Shown here in pieces: positions 54,511 to 64,000 of a stretch of 64,000 nucleotides of DNA (within the stretch, counting starts at the first letter, position 1; each line of letters opens with the position of its first letter). The notes under the pieces are model-generated. The model saw nothing but the letters and a program-made list of their open reading frames with translations, was not told the origin of the DNA and searched no databases. Made by a program: the position numbers and the translations under genes. This DNA comes from Xenoacremonium recifei. Lineage: Eukaryota; Ascomycota; Sordariomycetes; Hypocreales; Nectriaceae. The DNA lies in the NCBI GenBank assembly GCA_012184525.1, contig WOFQ01000024.1, positions 372,001 through 436,000 on the forward strand. Direction: 5' to 3'.

Positions 54511-57019
54511 GATGAATAGCTTGCGCGAGTGAAGTCTGCTTGTATGTGGAACGTACCTTTGAGCCGATTGTTTGCTCAAAGTCTTATGCCCTGCGTGCCG
54601 CTTTTCAGTGCCCTGTATTCAACGCCGTGGTGCTGGGTGAATTCCTGAACAGATAGATGCCTTTGATGTAGTCTCATTGCAGTGCAGGTTTGCCTCAGCC
54701 GCCCAAAAATTGGAGTGGCTATCAGTCACGTGATATGGAATCAGATGGAGAGGCTTGCATATAAGTCATGATGAGCATTTCAGGTCAACACATGTAAGAA
54801 TATTGACTATTAAAGATCCAAATCAGTCCATAAGCTCATTGTAGCAAGACATATTTCCTTCAACATGCAAGATGCATGGGTGCGCTTCCCGAGGAGATGT
54901 TGAAATATCACAGACATGCAAAGTGACGAGCCACCCAATCAACAAGCAACTCACTCGAGTCTGCTGATAGGAGATACTGGAACCAATATCTTGCTTGATC
55001 ACAAATCGGCCATTCTGGACCACAGGTAGAGGGTGCGTGAGGCTTTATTTATCAAATGTCACATGCGTTGACATATTTCCTAGTCCGGAAAATCTCCCTG
55101 GTCGAGCTCGGTCGAGATAGTCCATAATCATAGCATGAAACCTGGTTGCGATGTAAAGATTTAGTCCGATGGGGGCGGGGCTCAGGACGGACTTCTGCGA
55201 CGGCTTTGTAAGCGACGGACGACATGAATGTTGATATTTGACGCAGAGCGCTTTTTTGGCCTGTAAGAGATTGCGCCGGTAAATCGGACATGGCCAAGTC
55301 TCAGCGGGAGGATGTGATATCTAGCCCTTGGCCAATGCCTGAGACACGGGCGAGGTCACCCACCGTCAGCGACTTCGGAGTTTCCAGCTGCATGAACTTC
55401 GGCCACATCGGCGGGCTCGCCGGACTCACCGCACGACGTGCCGGTTTGTAGAGAGTGTCAGGCCCTCGGGGATTGCGTCAGATCGTCCCCGTGCGACATT
55501 TTTGAAGCTCCGGGGCGTTCGGGGAGACACCACCCGGACTAGTCCAGTCCGTAGAGGCGGGTTGGGGAGCCCAAAAAGGGAGCTTGGGTTCCTTAGTATT
55601 CGGTTTACTGTCCGACTGGCAGCGTCCATTGGCACGGCAGTCGAGTAGCGGAACGGCCGCAAATGAGAGTCCGGGGGCTCGTGGGCGGATGAAGGTAATT
55701 ATTTCCGCTGTTGAGCGTGTTGTTCATCGAGCCCAGCAGGGTGAATGCCAGCGTTATTCTGCGTCAGGCATTTTCTCCACCAAACGGTAGTATACGAAGT
55801 AGTGCGGTCCTTGGTAGTTTAGCCGCCGGTCTGAATAAGGTAGACTTGATATTTGATATCCCGTGGCTGTGTAATGGGGGGCCGTTGACGCTGTGAGGCT
55901 CTTTCCTAGAACGCAGTACTCTGTAGTCACTCGCTGACCAGGGCGTCAACAACGAATGCTTGATGAAAAACCCTTCAAACACGCCGCGTTTGAGTCACAT
56001 CTCGCCAAGGGCAGGAGTGCAAACGCGATCCTGCTGTCCCCCGGATTAGGATGCGACGGCTGGAGTTTGAAATCCGTAGTTCATCGTCTGGCCAATGGAC
56101 AGCTCAGGTGTGTCGGTTGCTGGGGCTGAGGACCTCTTATTATTAGCCTCGCCTCAAGCCTGGGCCTCGCTGCAGCACTAGCCCGAGCGAGGGGCAATGC
56201 CATGATGGGGGTCATATTTTGCTGAGCAAATGTTGACGAGTTTGGGTGTTTTGCTTAGATATCGCGAGTTTCAGTTGCGTGTATGAGAATGCATGGAGGA
56301 TACAGGAGATGTTTGTGAGAAGAGACGAGACGATGAGGCGACCAGGGAAACATCCATGACACAGCTCGTACCTGCCATGCCCAGAACGGCCAGTGTCCTC
56401 CTTCCTGCGATCCGACGATACGCTGGTGGACGCCCGTTTGTAATGTTTGGCGAGAATGTAGAACACAGCAAAAATGCTCTTCTCAATGAAATCACTGAGT
56501 CACCTGTACATGAGGCATACACATTTCCCGCTGTACAGGCATTTTATCTCGCAAGACGGTCAAATCGATTGCCAAAAGCCTCATCTAACACATACCTCCC
56601 GCCGCTCACATCGTGCGCAGCGATGACGATACAAGCCAGCCCGCCCCGCCAATCCGTCTCATTACCCGCTTTTCCCAGCCAAACTTCCCATCATAATGGA
56701 GTTTCTTTGGGGTTCCTTGGTGACAGCATTGGCTTACACTGGCTGGCCTGGCCTGGCCTGGCCTGGAGCTGTCCCGTCTGTACTTGTAATTAGGTACCTG
56801 TGACGGACACTCCTGCCGCCGCTCTTCCCCTGGTCGCCTGCTATAATCCTCGTCTTGCCCAACCGGGCCCTGGCTTGGAGAAATCTTTCTTCTTGGTCCT
56901 CCTCCCCTCCTCTCTTCCTCCTCTTCCTTCCTCCTTACACCTCAACACCCTCTTCCAGCATCACCACTGCGTATCCTCTATACCGTTGAACACTCCCGCC
57001 CATCCATCCTCTATCCATC
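54511..57019. other. Long intergenic region upstream of 6-phosphogluconate dehydrogenase
   Basis: About 2.5 kb between divergent genes. Short ORFs on both strands (e.g. 56293-56793) lack motifs and are not supported. The last about 250 bp are C/T-rich (cctcccctcctctcttcctc), a typical leader of a strongly expressed fungal gene. A short tandem 'tggcctggcc' run lies near 56743-56762. Confidence 0.5.
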
Positions 57020-59083
57020 ATGTCTGGCCCCGTGTAAGTCGCCCGCCCTCCTCATCCTCTTCCCCTCTTGCTCTCGCCGTCACGACGCCCCTCACCTTGT
57101 TTCGCCTGCAATTACCCCACCACCCCGCCCCAGCGTCTTTCTGTTGTGTTGTTGTTGCTCTCGACCATGACCTCAATTCGCGCACACGAAAGCTGCCATC
57201 GCGAGTCTTTCTCGGGTTGTGCGCCGGTGTCGCGGATGCTGGACTGGTCGTCCTGGTAGCTGTGCTTTCGCAAAAGTTGAACTGCGCTCATGCTCCAGAG
57301 GCAGCGCCCGCCTGGCTAACCTCAAGCTTGGTGGCGCTCAATCCCCCACCACAACCACCACCACCTCTTCCACCTCTCCCTCAGCTCGTGGTGCGATCCA
57401 AGAAGATGCGAATCATACTGACAATGTACCAAGCGCGGATCTGGGCCTCATCGGCCTCGCTGTCATGTAAGTGTACCCTCCGGGGATCTTCCCCCGAACC
57501 CCCGCGAGCTGCCCCGCGCTGACTGTCGTTTCTAGGGGACAGAACCTTATCATGAACATGGCCGACCACGGTTTCACCATCTGCGCCTTCAACCGAACCG
57601 TCTCCAAGGTCGACCGATTCCTCGAGAACGAGGCCAAGGGCAAGTCCATTGTTGGCGCCCACTCCGTTGAGGAGTTTGTCAGCAAGCTCAAGTCTCCCCG
57701 CCGTGTCATGCTCCTCGTCCAGGCCGGCAAGGCTGTCGACGACTGGATCGAGCTCCTCCTGCCCCTCCTGGCGAAGGGCGACATCATCATTGATGGTGGT
57801 AACTCGCACTTCCCCGACACCAACCGCCGCGCCAAGTACCTGGCTGGCAAGGACATCCGCTTCGTCGGTTCCGGTGTATCCGGTGGTGAGGAGGGTGCCC
57901 GATTTGGCCCTTCGCTGATGCCCGGTGGTAACGAGGAGGCCTGGCCTCACATCAAGGACATTTTCCAGAGCATCGCCGCCAAGAGCGACGGCGAGGCCTG
58001 CTGTGAATGGGTCGGCGACGAGGGTGCTGGTCACTACGTCAAGATGGTTCACAACGGTATCGAGTATGGTGACATGCAGCTGATCTGCGAGGTGAGTCTA
58101 TTTGATTGCGCCACGATTGTTGGAGAATGCTGACCGGGTTTCTCCATCTAGGCCTACGACATCATGAAGCGTGGTCTCGGCATGACGAGCAAGGAGATTG
58201 GCGACGTTTTGGCCAAGTGGAACAAGGGCGTTCTGGATTCTTTCCTGATCGAGATCACCCGCGACATCATGTACTTCAACGACGACGATGGCACTGCTCT
58301 CGTTGAGAAGATCCTTGACAAGGCTGGCCAGAAGGGTACTGGCAAGTGGACTGCTGTCAACGCCCTTGATCTCGGCATGCCCGTCACCCTCATTGCTGAG
58401 GCTGTTCTGGCTCGATGCCTGTCTGCTATCAAGGACGAGCGATCCGTCGCCTCGACCAAGCTCGAGTTCGTCAGCCGCACGACCAAGTTCGAGGGCGACC
58501 GCGAGCAGTTCTTGGAGGACCTTGAGCAGGCTCTGTACGCCTCCAAGATCATCTCGTACGCCCAGGGCTTCATGCTCATGCAGGAGGTAAGCAACATGAC
58601 CACCTAAATTTCGATTACAAAGCGCTCATGATTTCTTCCTAGGCTGCCCGTGAGTTCAACTGGAAGTTGAACAAGCCCTCCATCGCCCTCATGTGGCGAG
58701 GTGGTTGCATCATCCGATCCGTCTTCCTTAAGGACATCACCTCTGCCTACCGCAAGGAGCCCGAGCTGCAGAACCTCCTCTTCGACGACTTCTTCAACAA
58801 GGCCATCCACAAGGCCCAGCCCGGCTGGCGAGACGTTGTTGCCAAGGCTGCCCTCCTTGGTATCCCTACTCCCGCTTTCTCGACTGCCCTGTCCTGGTTC
58901 GATGGCTACCGCACCAAGGACCTCCCTGCCAACCTCCTCCAGGCCCAGCGAGACTACTTCGGTGCCCACACCTTCCGTATCAAGCCTGAGGCTGCCACCG
59001 AGAAGTACCCCGTTGGCCAGGACATCCACGTCAACTGGACTGGCCGTGGTGGTAACGTCTCTGCCTCTACCTACCAGGCTTAA
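57020..59083 (+). CDS. gnd1: 6-phosphogluconate dehydrogenase, decarboxylating
   Basis: Oxidises 6-phosphogluconate with NADP+ to ribulose 5-phosphate, CO2 and NADPH in the cytosolic pentose phosphate pathway. Five exons: 57020-57033 (14 nt), 57434-57466 (33 nt), 57536-58091, 58152-58586 and 58643-59083, giving 492 residues. The joined start is MSGPVADLGLIGLAVMGQNL, carrying the NADP-binding GLAVMG loop. Catalytic-domain motifs are VGSGVSGGEEGARFGPSLMP, KMVHNGIEYGDMQLICEAYD and GTGKWTAVNALDLGMPVTLI. The C-terminal segment has WRGGCIIRS and GAHTFRIKPE. The 400-bp first intron after only 14 coding nucleotides is unusual in this window and may hold regulatory sequence. Coding ORFs drawn across it are artefacts. 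Confidence 0.96.
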
Positions 59084-59785
59084 ACTGGATTGGTGAAGGG
59101 GAAAAAAGAAATATTCTTAAAGATGGGGTGAATATCCTAGCGCCACATGTTACTAATGAGAATGGATGCGTGCGTGCGCTGTCAGGCCCCTCAGGATATC
59201 GTGGAGGTTTGTTGGGTTCCGCAATGGCAGATAATGAATGGGTTGGAACAAGCCGGAATTAGAATGCACAGGGTAGTATAAAAATCCTGTAGCTTGCTCA
59301 AAATGAGAAGAAAAAAAAATTACCGATAATCTACTCGGCGAGGCGATGAGACCTCCATCCGCTGCTGTATATTTGATGCAATGTTGTAGTTCACCGTGAG
59401 GGTTGTTAGTTGTGTACGGTGTATTCCGTAAATTACGGGGCTATGTTCAGGGCACTTCCGTTTGCGAGTTGTGACGGTTCGACACGCCCGACGTTGACAG
59501 ACCCACTTTTACTCTCATGCAATGCCGGAAATTGATTGGCCATTCGGCCGCAGCCTTGTCGCGAGAAGTTTGGAGGCGCGCGCAGGGGACATTCATCCTC
59601 TTGTAGCTTCGACCATCAACTGCGTCCATCGCATTGCGCCGCGCCATCTGGTCGCCATCACACATTCACTGACGCCGCCGCTGCTGCCAATTTGATCTGC
59701 GTCAGAGGCAGCTTGCCCCCCTACTGGCATCAATCGCACTACCGAACTCGCAGGGCGCCGCGTTGTCGCGCTCAAACCTCCCGCG
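59084..59785. other. Intergenic region between gnd1 and SSR4
   Basis: 700 bp of 3' region and promoter. An ORF at 59536-59874 overlaps the SSR4 start in another frame and is not supported. Confidence 0.45.
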
Positions 59786-62061
59786 ATGGCTCAGCCCGAC
59801 CCCAGCAATGGAGTCCCCATGGACCTCGTACGTCTCGTCATCGCGCCCAGAGTGGTGTCGCAGATGATCGCTAACTGTTCTATAGATGCCGCATGTCCAT
59901 CTCCTCTCCTCCTTTCGATACCCGCAGATGCCACGTCTCGACTTGAACGAGGTTGCAAAGTGGCTTATGAACGCTCCTCAGGTTGCGCGCGACCGAGCCC
60001 CGTTCTTCTGGACGTACCTCGACAAGCCGACCGATGGTTCCATCTTCCTGACATGGCAACCGTTGCAGCGACTTGGTACCAACTTTGCTACGGATGGATT
60101 CGTTTGGGCACCGCCGGAGCAGCTCTATAAGCATGATCTGGGTAACGGACTGGTATGTTGCAAGCCTGTATAGTGTGTTGAAGAGAAGCTGACAATACGG
60201 CAAGATGATGGAGATTTACTACCAGAAGGCCGGTTATATCCCCGGCGAGCAGTTTGCGCTACATGCACGACGACGCTTCCGATTAGTCCCCGTTCCTGGT
60301 CACCCCAACCCACCGCAACCCGATGTCAGCCTCTTCATCGTCCACTACGGTCCCGCCGAGCCCAATGATCGAGTCCCTGTGACCATGATTCCGTACGACG
60401 AGCGTGTCAACAGTATCATGCAACAGCGGCACTACCTTCAGAGGGCCGGGCAGATTCGACGGAAGGAGTTCATGCTCTCGGACCGAGTCAACTGGCCTAC
60501 GCTCCCTGACATCACTCGCCAACAGATGGGGCCTCAAATGGCTCCTCGTGGTGTTCCCCAGCAGATGGCTTACCCTCCTCAGGCGACCCCAGGTCCCCCT
60601 TCTAAGAGGGCGAGGCATGCGGCGAACCAGGCTCAACAGGCCATTCCCGGAATGCCCCAGCTCGACGCGGCGTTTGACGATGACGAGGATACCTCTCGGG
60701 GCGATATGTTTGATCACCTTACCCCACGAGAGATTTCATTGAGCCGGTACCAGCAGAACCACGAGTGGATGGAGGAGATATTGTCTTCACCGTACAGAAT
60801 CAGTCAGATCACCCCGGCTGATCTTGGTCTCGGTTTCTTAGGAGAACTGGCACCCTTGACAGAGGGCATCTTCGCGGCACAAGGAGCCGACGCATCTACC
60901 TCAGTACCGGAGAAACCTTACATCGGTCGTCTCGACCCTGGCCAAGCCGATGAGTTCCGCAAACGTGTCCAGGCGCATATCGAGACAACCAAGGCGGAGA
61001 TTGAGAAGATGCAGGCCGAGCATGCGGAGGCTCTCGCTCAATTCAAGAAAAGCTCCATCATCAGCGCTAAGGAGAAGGAGCTTAGACACGTTGTTGAAGG
61101 CACCGGGACCGAAATTTGGCGGGTTGAGGGCCGGATAGACGTTCACGACGAGGAGAGCGCGCCTCGGCACCGTTCAAAGAAGACGGTGGACGAAATTGTC
61201 GCTGAGGTGGAGACTGCAGCCAGCAAGAAGGTCTACACGAAGCCATCTGTGAATAGAGTGCAAGATGGTGGCTATCAACCACCTGCACCGGAACCAGCGC
61301 CAGCTCCAGAGACGACAGAAATGTCGAGACAGGGCTCTCAGGCCGGGTCGCAAAACAGCGGCGTCATGGTTGGAGAGTCGGATATCGACATGGGCGGCAC
61401 TGCGGCTGGTCTGCTGGACCAGATGCACACTGGATTCTCGTCCAACTCGACTCCTCTGAATAACTTCCCAACGCCTCAGCCTCAACTATCGGCTGGTCAG
61501 TCAGGTGCGGCGACTCCTTCTAATGCGAATGTCCCGTCTCCGGCTCCGGCTCCGGCTCAACCACAACCGGCTGCGGCTCAAGCGAGTACCGGCGGCGATG
61601 TAGCCATGGGCGGTACCGACTCAGCCCCGGCTAAGGAGCAGGCCGGCACGACTCCAGACCAAGGCACCGGCAGCGGAGACTGGGTTGTTGTGCCTAAAGA
61701 CGGAGCCACTCCCGATCCCAATGCTCAGGCGACGGGAGGCGCCCAAGCTGCTCCAGAGGGAGGAGACGATGCAGAGAAATCTGCCGAGGCTGCGAAACAA
61801 CCCTCTGCTGCGGCAACACCAGCTGTCACGGACGGTGGCTCCGTGTCCTTTGACAACAACGACTTCAGCTCCCTCGGCGATCTGGACAGTGCAGGCGACG
61901 CCTTGGCCAGCTTCGACGGGCCAACACTCGACGGGTCCGCAGGCGAGCTCGGCGAGGGTCTAGACTTGAACATGGACATGGAGGACTCGGCCTTTGGCGA
62001 CGCTTTCCACGGCGTCGAGGCGTCGGATACGCCCAACGAGGGTCAGGGCCAAGACATGTAG
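59786..62061 (+). CDS. SSR4: SWI/SNF and RSC complex subunit Ssr4
   Basis: Three exons (59786-59827, 59886-60152, 60205-62061) encode 721 residues. The N-terminal about 230 residues match the fungal SSR4 domain (formerly DUF1750): LNEVAKWLMNAPQVARDRAP, FFWTYLDKPTDGSIFLTWQP, ATDGFVWAPPEQLY, MMEIYYQKAGYIPGEQFALH and SLFIVHYGPAEPNDRVPVTM. The family continues through DMFDHLTPREISLSRYQQNH and the ADLGLGFLGELAPLTEGIF region. The C-terminal half is low in complexity (Ala/Gln/Pro/Gly, then acidic) and disordered. Ssr4 is a fungal-specific structural subunit of both remodellers in fission yeast. The first exon is only 42 nt. Confidence 0.9.
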
Positions 62062-62958
62062 AGCCCGTCTAAGTCCTGAGTCGCCTCTTGAGTTTGAAAA
62101 ATGGAGAGAAGGACAGGTGGGAGACTTGACAAAGTTGGAGAATGGCGTGGGCTAATGGGATAGGGGCTCTGAGGCTTGTCTTGGCTGAATTGTGTAATCG
62201 TTTTTCTTTATTCTGTATTCTACGTAGACTAGGTAGGACAAGGAAACCGAGGATCTTTTGCAACAGGATGTGTTGTGATGCTTTAGCTTGAGTTGATATT
62301 TGATTGATACTGCGATACTAAGGGGGTCTCAATCTTGACCAATATGTAAATCGTTGAGTTTGCACAACTCAGTCATTACAACTAGGATCAAAATTCCGAA
62401 CAGATTCGACGTTTAACTTGGCTCAGCCCTAGGCTATTTAAAGTTATTACGGAGCCTGGGCGTGACACATCTGGAACGCTGGTCTTGCGCTTTGTTCCCT
62501 GTCGGGGCTTCGTTTCAGACCTGATGCCCCGCGAGCCGGAAGAGGCCGAGGAGTTGAATGAAGCCTGCCGTAACATCGGCTCTTGCTACAGCTAGAATTA
62601 GCATCTTTTGAGGATCGTCAAACGTTCTAGGGCTAGTCTCGAAGGCGAGATGGCCCTGGTAGCGAAACTCCAGGCTTGTCTCATCGTGAATCCCCTCAAC
62701 AAGGGTACACAACGAGCTGGGCTCTTTTCTTCTTGACCGACTTCTTTTCCTTTTGTTTACTTCACGTCAACAAGCTTTCAAGCCTCATTTCACAAGTTTC
62801 TTTTCTCTTCGTTAGTCTGCTGGACAGATTCATTTTTGATATCCCTTTTCGCGCGTTTTCAACCCATCAGCGGGCCTGATACTGAACTTGTCGTTTTTCC
62901 CTTACATTCTATTTCATTGGAAAAGAAAATCAATTGTCTCTTTTGAGCTTATAACAAA
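62062..62958. other. Intergenic region upstream of the GPI-anchored protein gene
   Basis: 900 bp, AT-rich, with a T-rich leader before the next ATG. Minus-strand ORFs here have no recognisable features. Confidence 0.45.
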
Positions 62959-63723
62959 ATGGCGGTTCTGACAAGATGCCTCGCTCTTCTCTTGAGTCTG
63001 GAAGTTGCGTGGGCCCATCATCATCATCATGATACCACGCAAATTGGGTCGACCAGCGAAACAGCGTACGAACCCATCAGCCAAACATCAGAGTTCGAGT
63101 CGGCCCTCGAGACAAGTACAGAGGCAACTGAATTTCTCGAGACTTCAACATATGCTACGAGTTCTTGGAGCTCAGACGTGGTAAGTTATTGTATCCAATG
63201 TTGATCGAATAGACAACTGACAAGTAACTAGGCGACGGGCAGTTCCACGTCCAATCTTGAATCTTCGGCCACGGCCACGGCTACTGCTACTGCTTCCTCG
63301 GCTATCACAACTGCCGAAGCAATAAAGACACTCGGAAACGGCACGGTCATAACAACAAGTCTCCCGTGGTCTTCAGGAGTTACTACGGTACCTTCAATGA
63401 CCTCTGGTTCGGCTTGGATGGGGAGCAATCATACAAATGGTACGGCTAGCTGGACAAAAACTCATTCCTCGGGATCCTCTGGCGGTTCGTCTGGGAGTGG
63501 TAGCGGTAGAAACGCCAGCACAACTCAGGGCGGTCCTTCAACGTTCGCCAGTGTGATTGTCAGCGGCTCTTCAACCTTTACAGTCATTGAGACTGCGGGA
63601 GCCGCCAAGTCCTCAAGCACTGGGGCAGCCACTACAAGCACGCCGGCTTCATCGGGATCCCGGATGGCGCCGAGCATACTCACGGGGATAATGGGAATCA
63701 TTGGGGGGCTGCTGTTGCTCTAG
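62959..63723 (+). CDS. GPI-anchored Ser/Thr-rich cell-wall protein
   Basis: Two exons (62959-63180, 63232-63723) encode 237 residues. The signal peptide is residues 1-19 (MAVLTRCLALLLSLEVAWA). Next to the predicted cleavage site is a run of five His (HHHHHDTT). Most of the mature chain is Ser/Thr/Ala/Gly-rich and suited to O-mannosylation, with N-glycosylation sequons (NGT, NHT, NGT, NAS). The C-terminus has a small-residue omega region (SSGSRMAP) followed by a hydrophobic tail (SILTGIMGIIGGLLLL), a GPI-attachment signal. The product is expected at the cell wall or plasma membrane. No catalytic or adhesin domain is recognised. The natural His cluster could bind metal ions (inference). Confidence 0.85.
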
Positions 63724-63970
63724 CCCCGTACTCAATAAGGATAAAAGACATTCAATATACTTACCTTGCTTTATTCACGGGTCTGGCTAGAACTAGAGAC
63801 AAGTTGCAGTAAACAAGTCAAAAGAAAAGGATATTTATATGGTCTCTAACTATGCAATTCCACACCAACGCCGGGATATCAAAAGAACTAGCCAAGACCG
63901 ACCCAAGAGGTATTTTCAGCTCCAGCAATGCAAAAAACAGACAAGAAATGAAGCCCATCTAGGACTAGAT
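63724..63970. other. Convergent intergenic region
   Basis: About 250 bp of presumed 3' untranslated sequence between the GPI-protein gene and a gene entering from the right edge. Confidence 0.4.
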
Positions 63971-64000
63971 TTACGCCATCTGGTTCTTGATGTTGTCGTA
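63971..64000 (-). CDS. Possible 3' end of a gene running off the window
   Basis: On the minus strand the last 30 bases read as nine codons (YDNIKNQMA) followed by TAA. The sequence looks like a typical C-terminal end, and the gap to the previous gene is a normal convergent spacing. Too little is present to name the gene. Confidence 0.3.
   Translation of the reverse strand, partial: YDNIKNQMA

Noticed and set aside
56293..56793. A 166-codon plus-strand ORF upstream of gnd1
   Set aside because: Composition is irregular, it ends in a short tandem 'tggcctggcc' repeat and there is no domain evidence.

Overview
The window is chromosomal DNA of a filamentous ascomycete (Pezizomycotina). It is most likely a Sordariomycete and possibly Hypocreales; that placement is an inference from gene content, not a measurement. 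Genes lie on both strands and carry short GT-AG introns, mostly 47-92 bp. Markers include Ssr4, a DUF1746/Dsc4-like protein, a HET-domain gene, an NLR-type STAND gene and a GPI-anchored Ser/Thr-rich wall protein. Exon joins were worked out by hand and checked for phase. The CDS spans below include introns.

Layout. 0.6-1.3 kb: NuA4 subunit EAF6. 2.7-9.3 kb: two oxidoreductase genes, a GMC/pyranose-oxidase-like flavoprotein and a very unusual intronless 1243-residue protein. The latter fuses a secreted RNase T2 domain, two related Trp/Cys modules and a berberine-bridge-type FAD oxidase, and ends in KDEL. This block is flanked by two copies of a degenerate direct repeat. 9.8-13.5 kb: an S9 dipeptidyl-peptidase-5-like peptidase and a TAF3-like histone-fold protein. 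13.5-16.8 kb: a gene-poor island of degenerate repeats, relic ORFs and a clean 17-bp minisatellite.

16.9-39.5 kb is mostly housekeeping: a mitochondrial PPR-like protein, RCL1, a DUF1746 membrane protein, cytosolic PheRS alpha, a 69-residue conserved small protein, PXR1, ARS2/Serrate, molybdenum cofactor sulfurase, a ferric reductase and a GH15-family protein (37.7-40.1 kb). PXR1 and MoCo sulfurase each contain a stop-free intron whose length is a multiple of three, so uncorrected ORFs read straight through it.

40.5-46.9 kb holds two neighbouring minus-strand genes of the fungal self/non-self type. One is an NLR with an alpha/beta-hydrolase (SesB-like) N-terminus, NB-ARC and TPR repeats. The other joins a HET domain to four tandem bulb-type (mannose-binding) lectin domains. 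Both have strongly homogenised internal repeats. The HET-lectin gene looks broken, with a 2-nt frameshift in an AT run and no in-frame start ATG. It borders a 4-kb stretch in which I recognise no gene.

50.9-64 kb: a SLC35C2/TPT-type nucleotide-sugar transporter family member, an RBM42-like RRM protein, 6-phosphogluconate dehydrogenase, the SWI/SNF-RSC subunit Ssr4, a GPI-anchored wall protein, and the last codons of a minus-strand gene entering from the right edge.

Best candidates for something new are the RNase T2-BBE-KDEL fusion and the HET-lectin/NLR pair.
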